Assembly: GCF_003287935.1 (NCBI RefSeq)
Contig: NZ_CP030287.1
Location: 4,368,267-4,432,266, forward strand
From: Streptomyces sp. ICC1
GTDB lineage: Bacteria; Actinomycetota; Actinomycetes; Streptomycetales; Streptomycetaceae
Reading direction: 5' to 3'
Length of the DNA: 64,000 bases
Positions 1 through 6,265 of the stretch are shown one piece after another. The notes under the pieces were generated by a model that ran no database searches, had not been told where the DNA came from, and saw nothing but the letters and a program-made list of their open reading frames with translations. Within the stretch, counting starts at the first letter, position 1. The number at the start of each line of letters is the position of its first letter. The translations under genes were made by a program, and so were the position numbers.

Positions 1-382
1 CGAGCTGGACCAGTTCCAGCATGTCGTCGACCTGCTTCTTGACGGACTTGATGCCGCGGCGGCGCAGTCCGAAGGCGATGTTCTCGGAGACGTCCAGGTG
101 CGGGAAGAGGGCGTAGCTCTGGAAGACCGTGTTCACCGGGCGCTTGTACGGCGGCAGGTGCGTGACCTCGCGGTCGCCGAGGCTGACGGTGCCGGTGGAG
201 GGCTCCTCCAGACCGGCGATCATGCGCAGGGTGGTGGTCTTCCCGCAGCCCGAGGCGCCGAGCAGGGCGAAGAAGGAGCCCTGGGGGATGGTGAGATCCA
301 GCGGCTGCACGGCGGTGAAGGATCCGTAGTGCTTGCTGATCCCGGCGAGGCGGACGTCGCCGCCCGCGGTCTTGTCAGTCAT
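1..382 (-). CDS. potA: Polyamine ABC transporter ATP-binding protein, partial (3' end outside window)
   Basis: Cytoplasmic ATPase subunit expected to power spermidine/putrescine import. The protein reads from ATG at 382 and runs off the window's left edge, so only about the first 127 residues are visible. They contain a Walker A motif (GASGCGKTT, about residues 43-51) and a Q-loop region (NTVFQSYALFPHL), both standard for the PotA/CysA/MalK subfamily. The binding-protein gene at 468-1718 is on the same strand 85 bp upstream, and an aldehyde dehydrogenase precedes that, so this is one polyamine uptake and oxidation operon. Permease genes (potB, potC) would be expected beyond position 1. The general ABC ATPase identity is certain. 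Polyamine specificity rests on the neighbours. Confidence 0.9.
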   Translation of the reverse strand, partial: MTDKTAGGDVRLAGISKHYGSFTAVQPLDLTIPQGSFFALLGASGCGKTTTLRMIAGLEEPSTGTVSLGDREVTHLPPYKRPVNTVFQSYALFPHLDVSENIAFGLRRRGIKSVKKQVDDMLELVQL

Positions 383-467
383 GGGCCTGGGCCTTCGGTG
401 GTGTGTCGTGGAAGGGGCAGGTGCCGGTACGGGCGCTGTTGCTGGTGGGGGGCAGCGGCGCGACCCG

Positions 468-1718
468 TCAGGCTCCGATGAGCTTGGCGAACTTCTCCTC
501 GTACGCCGTCTCTTCCTCGCTGGTGAGGGAGCGGAAGGCGTGCGACTTGGCGGACATCGCCTTGTCGGGGACGATCAGGACGTTGTCCGCGAGTGCCGGG
601 TCGATCTTGGCCAGCTCGTCCTTGACGCCCTCGACCGGGCAGACGTAGCTGATGAACGCGGCCAGCTGGGCGGCCACCGCCGGCTCGTAGTAGTAGTCGA
701 TGAGCTTCTCCGCGTTGGCCTTGTGCCGGGCCTTCACGGGGACCAGCAGGTTGTCGCTGGAGGTGATGTAGCCGGGGGCCGGGATCGCGTACTGGATGTC
801 CGGGTTGCCGGCCTGCAGCTGGATGACGTCGCCGGCCCAGGCCAGGCAGGCTGCGAGGTCGCCCTTGTCGAGGTCCGAGGTGTAGTCGTTGCCGGTGAAG
901 CGGCGGATCTGCTTCTTGTCCACGCCCTTTTGGAGCCGGCCGATCGCCTCGTCGTAGTCGGCGTCGGTGAAGTTCGCCGGGTCCTTGCCCAGGTCGAGGA
1001 GGGTCATCCCGACGCTGTCGCGCATCTCGGTGAGGAAGCCGACGCGGCCCTTGAGGGAGGGGTCGTCGAGCAGCTGGGTGACGGAGTCGACCTTCTTCCC
1101 GCCGGTCGCCTTGGTGTTGTAGGCGATGACGGTGTCGATGCCGGTCCACGGGTAGCTGTGCGCGCGGCCCGGGTCCCAGTCGGGGTTGCGGAACTGCGGG
1201 ATCAGGTTGGCGTAGGCGTGCGGGAGGTGGGAAGGGTCCAGCTTCTGCGCCCAGCCGAGGCGGATGATGCGCGAGGCGAGCCAGTCGGTGACGACGATCA
1301 GGTCGCGGCCGGTGTCCTGGCCCGCCGCGAGCTGCGGGCGGATCTTGCCGAAGAACTCGACGTTGTCGTTGATGTCCTCGGTGTACTTGACCTTGATTCC
1401 GGTCCGCTTGGTGAACTCCTCCAGCGTGGGACGGGTCTTCTCGTCCTCGCTGGTGTCCATGTACTCGGTCCAGTTGGAGAAGTTGATCTCCTTCTCCTGG
1501 TCCGAGTGGTCGTCGGAGGCCACGGCGGGGCCGTCCGCGCGCTTGGCGGGCGGGATGCCGCAGCCGGCGAGCGCGGACAGGCCGCCGAGCGTGAGAGCGC
1601 CGACTCCGGAGGCGCGCAGCAGCGAACGGCGGGTGAGGGCCCCGCGCCCGCTGTCGATGCTGCGTCGCATCGCCGCGAGTTGCGCCGCCGAGAGGCGGTC
1701 GGGCTCGAACTGCTCCAT
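468..1718 (-). CDS. Spermidine/putrescine-binding lipoprotein (PotD-like), copy 1
   Basis: Extracellular solute-binding protein of a polyamine ABC transporter, 416 residues. The N-terminus has a twin-arginine-like motif (TRRSLLRASG, about residues 29-38) followed by a hydrophobic stretch and a lipobox (LAGC), so it is probably exported by Tat and lipid-anchored. The mature part has the PotD-type start INFSNWTEYMD and the conserved RRFTGNDYTSDLDKGD and GDVIQLQAGNPDI segments. Both the upstream aldehyde dehydrogenase and the downstream ATPase are on the same strand. A paralogue lies at 12654-13832 with the same motifs and layout but no adjacent transporter subunits. The ligand (putrescine, spermidine or a related amine) cannot be read from the sequence. 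Confidence 0.9.
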   Translation of the reverse strand: MEQFEPDRLSAAQLAAMRRSIDSGRGALTRRSLLRASGVGALTLGGLSALAGCGIPPAKRADGPAVASDDHSDQEKEINFSNWTEYMDTSEDEKTRPTLEEFTKRTGIKVKYTEDINDNVEFFGKIRPQLAAGQDTGRDLIVVTDWLASRIIRLGWAQKLDPSHLPHAYANLIPQFRNPDWDPGRAHSYPWTGIDTVIAYNTKATGGKKVDSVTQLLDDPSLKGRVGFLTEMRDSVGMTLLDLGKDPANFTDADYDEAIGRLQKGVDKKQIRRFTGNDYTSDLDKGDLAACLAWAGDVIQLQAGNPDIQYAIPAPGYITSSDNLLVPVKARHKANAEKLIDYYYEPAVAAQLAAFISYVCPVEGVKDELAKIDPALADNVLIVPDKAMSAKSHAFRSLTSEEETAYEEKFAKLIGA

Positions 1719-1770
1719 GGGAGGTGCCCTTTCGGGATGGGTGCGGGCCGCTGGTCGGGCGGCTACTTGG

Positions 1771-3297
1771 CTATCGGTCCCCGAAGATCGTGCGGTGCCA
1801 GTCCTTCGCGGCGACCGCGGTGTTGTCGTACATCACGTGCTTGACCTGCGTGTACTCCTCGAAGGAGTAGGTGCTCATGTCCTTTCCGAAGCCACTGGCC
1901 TTGTAGCCCCCGTGGGGCATCTCGCTGATGATCGGAATGTGGTCGTTGATCCAGACGCAGCCCGCCTTGATCTCGCGGGTGGCGCGGTTCGCCCGGTAGA
2001 CGTCGCGGCTCCAGGCGGAGGCGGCGAGGCCGTACGGGGTGTCGTTGGCCAGTGCGATGCCCTCGTCGTCGGTGTCGAAGGGCAGTACGACGAGGACCGG
2101 CCCGAAGATCTCGGACTGGACCACCTCGCTGTCCTGCGCGGCGCCGGAGATCAAGGTGGGCCGGTAGTACGCCCCGTCGGCCAGGTCGCCCCCGGGGATC
2201 TCGCCGCCGGTGACGACGGTGGCGTAGGAGCGGGCGCGCTCGACGAAGCCGGCGACCCGGTCGCGCTGGGCGTGCGACACCAGCGGGCCGAGGTCGGTGG
2301 ACGGGTCGAAGGGGTCGCCGACGCGGACGGTGTCCATCAGCTCGGCGACCCGGGCGACGAAGGCGTCGTGCAGCGGGCGCTGGACGTAGGCGCGGGTGGC
2401 GGCCGTGCAGTCCTGGCCGGTGTTGATGAGGGAGGCGGCGACGGCGCCGTTGGCGGCGGCCTCCAGGTCGGCGTCGTCGAAGACCAGGAAGGGCGCCTTG
2501 CCGCCGAGCTCCAGGTGGAGCCGCTTGACGGTGGCGGTGGCGATCTCGGCGACCCGCTTGCCGATGGCGGTGGAACCGGTGAAGGAGGTCATGACCACGT
2601 CCGGGTGGCCGACCAGGTGCTCCCCCGCGTCCCGGCCGGCGCCGGTGACGATGTTGACCACGCCGTCGGGCAGGCCCGCCTCCTTGGCCGCCTGCGCGAA
2701 CATCAGGGAGGTCAGCGGGGTGAGCTCGGCCGGCTTGAGGACGATGGTGTTGCCCGCGGCGATCGCCGGAAGGATCTTCCAGGCGGCCATCTGCAGCGGA
2801 TAGTTCCACGGCGCGATGGAGCCCACGACCCCGATCGCCTCGCGGCGCACGTAGGAGGTGTGGTCCCCGGAGTACTCGCCCGCGGCCTGCCCCTGGAGGT
2901 GGCGTGCGGCGCCCGCGAAGAACGCGGTGTTGTCGATGGTCCCCGGCACGTCGAACTCCGTGGACAGCTTGACCGGCTTGCCGCACTGCAGGGACTCGGC
3001 GTACGCGAACTCCTCGGCCCGTTCGGCCAGTACGCCGGCCAGCCGGTGCAGCGCGTCGGAACGCTCGCCCGGGGTGGCGCCGGACCATCCGGGGAAGGCC
3101 CGCTTGGCGGCGGCGACGGCCGCGTCGACGTCCGCGGTGGAGGCCAGCTCGTAGGTGAGCACCTCCTCGCCCGTCGCCGGGTCGACCACTGTGTGTGACC
3201 GTCCGGAGGTTCCGGGCCGCAGCTGCCCGTCGATGTACTGCGCGCCCTCGGCGAAGCGGTCCTTGACCTGGACCTTGACCTGGAAGCGGTTGCCCAT
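1771..3297 (-). CDS. Aldehyde dehydrogenase, probable gamma-aminobutyraldehyde dehydrogenase, copy 1
   Basis: NAD(P)-dependent aldehyde dehydrogenase, about 508 residues, the usual family length. It carries the ELGGKAP segment with the general-base glutamate, the catalytic cysteine in NTGQDCTAATR (about residue 300), and the C-terminal EIFGPVL motif. The operon with a polyamine-binding protein and PotA suggests oxidation of 4-aminobutanal, the product of putrescine transamination, to GABA. A GTG at 3300 directly precedes the ATG at 3297 in frame; either could be used, with purine-rich sequence (GGAGAG) upstream. A perfect 8+2+8 palindrome lies 29 bp upstream of the start. The paralogue at 13937-15376 shows the same catalytic motifs. 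Substrate assignment is inference from context. Confidence 0.88.
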   Translation of the reverse strand: MGNRFQVKVQVKDRFAEGAQYIDGQLRPGTSGRSHTVVDPATGEEVLTYELASTADVDAAVAAAKRAFPGWSGATPGERSDALHRLAGVLAERAEEFAYAESLQCGKPVKLSTEFDVPGTIDNTAFFAGAARHLQGQAAGEYSGDHTSYVRREAIGVVGSIAPWNYPLQMAAWKILPAIAAGNTIVLKPAELTPLTSLMFAQAAKEAGLPDGVVNIVTGAGRDAGEHLVGHPDVVMTSFTGSTAIGKRVAEIATATVKRLHLELGGKAPFLVFDDADLEAAANGAVAASLINTGQDCTAATRAYVQRPLHDAFVARVAELMDTVRVGDPFDPSTDLGPLVSHAQRDRVAGFVERARSYATVVTGGEIPGGDLADGAYYRPTLISGAAQDSEVVQSEIFGPVLVVLPFDTDDEGIALANDTPYGLAASAWSRDVYRANRATREIKAGCVWINDHIPIISEMPHGGYKASGFGKDMSTYSFEEYTQVKHVMYDNTAVAAKDWHRTIFGDR

Positions 3298-3325
3298 CAC
3301 GCTCTCACGCTCTCCGTAGCTACAG

Positions 3326-3343
3326 TTCGAGCTAAAGCTCGAA
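3326..3343. promoter_or_regulatory. Perfect palindrome, probable operator of the polyamine operon
   Basis: TTCGAGCT-AA-AGCTCGAA is a perfect inverted repeat 29 bp upstream of the aldehyde dehydrogenase start at 3297, in the region where that gene's promoter should lie. Its compact size and symmetry fit a dimeric repressor site. The regulator is unknown. The Lrp/AsnC protein at 15561 is one candidate by function only. Confidence 0.5.
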
Positions 3344-3491
3344 TTGAGTGCCGATCCTGGCAGAGGTGCACCCCTCGGCCAAGTGATTCCGTTGTTGCCT
3401 TTTGATTACGCGACGGAATCGGTCGACCATGTGTCGAGGCGCGCCCAAAAACCCGTACGAAGTGTCCGTGGCTCCTGCGAGACTCGCGTGC

Positions 3492-4040
3492 ATGGAGATG
3501 ATCGAGGAACTGATCGGGCAGGTCAGCCGGGGTGAGCGGGTGAAGTACCTGCCGTTCTGGGGACACCGTCCGCGGCCCGACGGGACGCTCGGCCCGAGCT
3601 GCCTCAGCCAGTGGTGGCCGTCCGTGTTCACCGTGGGTGACGTGCGGTACGCCACCGCCGAACACTGGATGATGGCCGGAAAGGCCCGCCTGTTCGAAGA
3701 TCCGGAGGCGGAGCGCGCGGCGCTGGAAGCCAGGAGTCCTGCGGCCGCGAAGAAGGCCGGGCGGCTGGTGCGCGGCTTCGACGACGCGGTGTGGGAGCGG
3801 GAGCGGTTCGCGCTGGTCGTGGAGGGCAGCGTGCACAAGTTCGGCTCCGACCCGGCGCTGAAGTCCTATCTGCTCTCCACCGGCAAGCGGGTGCTCGTCG
3901 AGGCCAGTCCGATGGACCGGATCTGGGGCATCGGGCTCGCGGCCGACGACGAGCGGGCCCTGGACCCGGCGCGCTGGCGGGGGCTGAACCTGCTCGGCTT
4001 CGCCCTGATGGAGGCACGGGAGCAACTGCGCGCCGGGTAG
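3492..4040 (+). CDS. NADAR family protein (YbiA-like, DUF1768)
   Basis: About 182 residues, matching the compact NADAR fold. Recognisable signatures are the early YLPFWGH segment, the SQWWPS and YATAEHWMMAGKARLF region (about residues 40-75), and the C-terminal DRIWGIGLAADD and WRGLNLLG segments. Members act as N-glycosidases on riboflavin-pathway intermediates or remove ADP-ribose from modified guanine, as NADAR partners of DarT toxins do. No toxin gene is adjacent, so the exact reaction here is unknown. The open frame extends upstream to 3402, but that extension is poorly conserved-looking, and ATG 3492 (or ATG 3498) is the likelier start. The gene directly precedes the Y RNA/Ro60 locus; whether the link is functional is unknown. 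Confidence 0.85.
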   Translation: MEMIEELIGQVSRGERVKYLPFWGHRPRPDGTLGPSCLSQWWPSVFTVGDVRYATAEHWMMAGKARLFEDPEAERAALEARSPAAAKKAGRLVRGFDDAVWERERFALVVEGSVHKFGSDPALKSYLLSTGKRVLVEASPMDRIWGIGLAADDERALDPARWRGLNLLGFALMEAREQLRAG

Positions 4041-4098
4041 GGGCGGCGGTGCGTTAATTCGATCGCGGCCGCCGGGGAGGGCGGCTAGCGTGATCCTC

Positions 4099-4232
4099 GT
4101 CCAGGTGCGAAGGCGAGACCTACTTCGACTCATAATCGGGCGGCCGCGGGTTCGAGTCCCGTCACCGGCTTCGGGCCGGTGTAGCTCAGCTGGTAGAGCA
4201 CCTTGTGGTTTCGCCGAATCCGACCTCTGGAC
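4099..4232 (+). ncRNA. Y RNA-like module 1 carrying a circularly permuted tRNA-like domain
   Basis: A closing stem (GTCC 4099-4102 with GGAC 4229-4232; AGGT 4103-4106 with ACCT 4223-4226), an internal loop, and a 9-bp stem 4112-4120/4207-4215 form a Y-RNA-like Ro-binding stem. Inside is a permuted tRNA. Its parts in order are: anticodon stem 4124-4128/4136-4140 around loop CTCATAA (CAT at 4131-4133); variable loop 4141-4145; T-arm 4146-4162 with loop TTCGAGT; 7-bp acceptor stem 4163-4169/4175-4181 capped by TTCGG; TA at positions 8-9; D-arm 4184-4199 with loop AGCTGGTA; and A26 at 4200. Bacterial YrlA-type Y RNAs beside rsr genes are known tRNA mimics. The adjacent Ro60 gene supports the call. 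Transcription and exact ends are not shown. Confidence 0.82.
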
Positions 4233-4246
4233 ACCTACGTCACGCA

Positions 4247-4316
4247 CCTCCCGGTGCGCATGGCTGCGGCTACTTCTTGCAGAAATCACGCCGCCGCCGC
4301 TTCTGATCTCGGGAGG
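4247..4316 (+). ncRNA. Y RNA-like module 2, short form without tRNA-like domain
   Basis: CCTCCCG (4247-4253) pairs with CGGGAGG (4310-4316). CACGC (4241-4245) can extend the stem with GCGTG (4320-4324). An internal loop separates this from an inner stem GGC-T-GCGGC (4262-4270) with GCCGC-C-GCC (4290-4298). The tip is a small hairpin TTCT-TGC-AGAA (4274-4284). The 5' strand repeats the GGTGCGCA and CGGCTACTTC elements of modules 1 and 3, and the 3' strand repeats GATCTCGGG. It is therefore the same Ro-binding stem with the tRNA-like domain replaced by a small hairpin. It may be a separate RNA or part of one long leader. Its closing strand 4311-4316 can alternatively pair with 4473-4478. Confidence 0.65.
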
Positions 4317-4320
4317 CACG

Positions 4321-4467
4321 CGTGTGGAACGCCCGGTGCGCAGGCAGCGGCTACTTCCGGATCAACGGGTTGCGGGTTCGAGTCCCGCCCGGCTCCGGCC
4401 GGTAGCTCAATCGGATAGAGCAGTCGACACAGTCCGCCGCCGACTTCGATCTCGGGCGTTCCACACG
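4321..4467 (+). ncRNA. Y RNA-like module 3 with reduced permuted tRNA-like domain
   Basis: A perfect 15-bp closing stem pairs CGTGTGGAACGCCCG (4321-4335) with 4453-4467, and can be lengthened by GGGAGGC 4311-4317 with GCCTCCC 4472-4478. Inner stem GGC-A-GCGG 4343-4350 pairs with 4434-4441. The tRNA-like part has T-arm 4372-4388 (loop TTCGAGT), an acceptor-like stem of only 5 bp (4389-4393/4398-4402) closed by TCCG, and D-arm 4405-4421 (loop AATCGGATA). The anticodon-like arm is degenerate: 4 bp at 4356-4359/4366-4369 with a 6-nt loop. It shares GGTGCGCA, CGGCTACTTC and GATCTCGGG with module 2. Less tRNA-like than module 1, but the same permuted order. Confidence 0.78.
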
Positions 4468-4475
4468 TCACGCCT

Positions 4476-4501
4476 CCCCCCGTTCCACTGAATTCGGGGG
4501 G
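4476..4501 (+). promoter_or_regulatory. Hairpin sequestering the Shine-Dalgarno of the Ro60 gene
   Basis: CCCCCCG (4476-4482) pairs with CGGGGGG (4495-4501), leaving a 12-nt loop. The G-run is the only credible ribosome-binding site for ATG 4508 (6-nt spacing), so the hairpin would block translation. The 5' C-run overlaps GCCTCCC (4472-4478), which can instead pair with GGGAGGC (4311-4317) in the extended stem of Y module 3. The two pairings compete, suggesting a translational switch. This is read from complementarity only. Confidence 0.5.
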
Positions 4502-4507
4502 ATTCAC

Positions 4508-6130
4508 ATGGCTCGTTTCAACCTGCGCCCGTCCAAGGCGGCCCCGGCCGCCGCTGTGGCGCCGCCCACCTCGCCCGTCACCTCGACCGGCGCCCGGGCC
4601 CGCAACCACCACGGCAGCCGCGGCTTCGTCCGCGACCCGCGTTCCGAGCTGTTCCTGCTCGCCGTCGCCAACTTCGTGACGCAGCGGACCACTTACGAGG
4701 ACGGCGGGGACCGCGACGACCGCTTCGCCGCGCTCGTGCGCGAGCTCGCCGTGGAGGACCCCGCGTGGACGGCCGGCCTGCTCGGCTGGCTGCGCCGCGA
4801 CGGCGGCATGCGTACGGCCTCGCTCGTCGGCGCCGCCGAGTACGTCAAGGCGCGGCTCGACGCCGCGGCGACCGGGGGTCCGTCGAACCGGCAGGTCGTG
4901 GACTCCGTGCTGCTGCGCGCGGACGAGCCCGGCGAGCTGCTCGCCTACTGGACCGCGACGTACGGGCGGGCCGTGCCCAAGCCCGTCAAGCGCGGGATCG
5001 CCGACGCGGTGCGCCGCCTCTACGGCGAGACCTCCCTCCTGAAGTACGACACCGCGTCCGCCCGGCGGGGGTACCGGTTCGGTGACGTCCTCAACCTCGT
5101 GCACGCCTCGCCCGACCCGGCCAAGCCCTGGCAGGGCGAGCTGTTCCGCCACGCCCTCGACCGCCGGCACCACCCGCAGGACGCCGAGGTCCCGGCGGGC
5201 AGCCGCACGCTGCTCGCGCACCGGGCCCTGATGGAGCTGCCCGTGGCCGAGCGCCGGGCCGTGGTCACCGCCGCGGACGGCGCCGAGCGGCTCGCCGCGG
5301 CGGGCATGACGTGGGAGACCCTCGCGGGCTGGCTGCAGGGGCCGATGGACGCGGCCGCCTGGGAGGCGGTCATCCCGTCCATGGGCGCGATGGCGCTGCT
5401 GCGCAACCTGCGCAACTTCGACCAGGCCGGAGTCTCGGACGAGGTCGCCGCGCGGGTCGCGGCGAAGGTCTCCGACCCGGAGACCGTCGCCCGGGCCCGG
5501 CAGTTCCCCTTCCGCTACCTGGCCGCCTATCAGCACGCGCCCTCGCTGCGCTGGGCGTACCCGCTGGAGCGGGCGCTCGGGCACTCGCTGGGCAACGTGC
5601 CGGCGCTGCCCGGCCGGACGCTGATCCTCGTGGACCGCTCGGGGTCGATGTGGTCACCGCTGTCGGACCGCTCGCAGCTGAACCGGGCGGACGCGGCGGC
5701 CGTCTTCGGCACGGCGCTGGCGCTGCGCGCCGAGCACGCGGACCTGGTGCAGTTCGGCACCGCCAGCAAGGCGGTCGCCTACGGCCCGGGCGAGTCGGTG
5801 CTCAAGGTGCTCGAGCGGTTCGGGGACCTCGGCGGCACCAACACGGCGGAGGCCGTGCGCGCGCACTACGAGGGGCACGACCGGGTGCTGATCGTCACCG
5901 ACGAGCAGGCCACGTACTCCTCCGGCGGGGACCCGACCGCGCTCGTGCCGGACACCGTCCCGGTGTACACGTGGAACCTGGCCGGATACCGGGTCGGCCA
6001 CGCGCCCTCCGGGTCCGCGAACCGGCACACCTTCGGCGGTCTCACCGACGCCGCCTTCCGCATGGTGTCCCTGATCGAGGACGGCCGGGACGCCGCGTGG
6101 CCGTGGGAGGCCGCGGACGCGCGGGCCTGA
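4508..6130 (+). CDS. rsr: Ro60/TROVE domain RNA-binding protein (Rsr-like)
   Basis: Bacterial orthologue of the Ro60 autoantigen, 540 residues, the usual length. The TROVE domain is an alpha-helical repeat ring (about residues 25-360, beginning at GSRGFVRDPRSELFLLAVANF) that binds single-stranded 3' ends of misfolded RNA through its hole and Y RNA on its outer surface. The C-terminal von Willebrand A domain has an intact MIDAS-type motif DRSGSMW (about residues 376-382) and GGTNTAEA and VTDEQA segments. In Deinococcus and Salmonella, Rsr with Y RNA acts in rRNA maturation and RNA turnover under stress, in part with PNPase. Three Y RNA-like modules lie immediately upstream. RtcA/RtcB, the usual neighbours in some bacteria, are absent here. 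The GGGGGG ribosome-binding site lies in a hairpin. A strong terminator follows. Confidence 0.93.
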   Translation: MARFNLRPSKAAPAAAVAPPTSPVTSTGARARNHHGSRGFVRDPRSELFLLAVANFVTQRTTYEDGGDRDDRFAALVRELAVEDPAWTAGLLGWLRRDGGMRTASLVGAAEYVKARLDAAATGGPSNRQVVDSVLLRADEPGELLAYWTATYGRAVPKPVKRGIADAVRRLYGETSLLKYDTASARRGYRFGDVLNLVHASPDPAKPWQGELFRHALDRRHHPQDAEVPAGSRTLLAHRALMELPVAERRAVVTAADGAERLAAAGMTWETLAGWLQGPMDAAAWEAVIPSMGAMALLRNLRNFDQAGVSDEVAARVAAKVSDPETVARARQFPFRYLAAYQHAPSLRWAYPLERALGHSLGNVPALPGRTLILVDRSGSMWSPLSDRSQLNRADAAAVFGTALALRAEHADLVQFGTASKAVAYGPGESVLKVLERFGDLGGTNTAEAVRAHYEGHDRVLIVTDEQATYSSGGDPTALVPDTVPVYTWNLAGYRVGHAPSGSANRHTFGGLTDAAFRMVSLIEDGRDAAWPWEAADARA

Positions 6131-6150
6131 CCGAGCCGACGCCCCGACGG

Positions 6151-6183
6151 GCCGGGCCGGGACACCACGTGTCCCGGCCCGGC
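6151..6183. terminator. Strong 15-bp hairpin terminator after the Ro60 gene
   Basis: GCCGGGCCGGGACAC (6151-6165) and GTGTCCCGGCCCGGC (6169-6183) are perfectly complementary with a 3-nt loop, 20 bp past the stop codon. There is no U-tract, which is usual in Streptomyces. It may also serve the convergent gene at 6266-6949. Confidence 0.75.
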
Positions 6184-6250
6184 CCGCTCTTCGTGGCCCG
6201 CTCTTCGTGGCCCGCTCTTCGTGGCCCGCTCTTCGTGGCCCGCTCTTCGC
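6181..6250. repeat. Five tandem copies of a 14-bp repeat
   Basis: GGCCCGCTCTTCGT is repeated head to tail five times with no intervening bases (6181-6194, 6195-6208, 6209-6222, 6223-6236, 6237-6250). Only the last base of the fifth copy differs. The array sits between the convergent Ro60 and DUF4190 genes, directly against the terminator hairpin. The copies are identical and uninterrupted, so this is a minisatellite, not a CRISPR array. Confidence 0.95.
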
Positions 6251-6265
6251 GCCCCCGCGCGCGGC

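Noticed and set aside
333..1844. Long plus-strand ORFs opposite the polyamine genes (and similar antisense ORFs throughout)
   Set aside because: They are shadows of high-GC3 genes on the other strand with low-complexity Gly/Val/Arg translations.
4124..4422. Ordinary tRNA genes
   Set aside because: T-arm precedes D-arm and the acceptor strands are joined by a small loop. No normally ordered tRNA with a free 3' end can be formed.
4090..4491. Open reading frame of 133 codons across the Y RNA region
   Set aside because: It has no ribosome-binding site, overlaps highly structured tRNA-like sequence and has no recognisable protein features.
6181..6250. CRISPR array
   Set aside because: Copies are contiguous with no spacers and only 14 bp long, and no cas genes are near.
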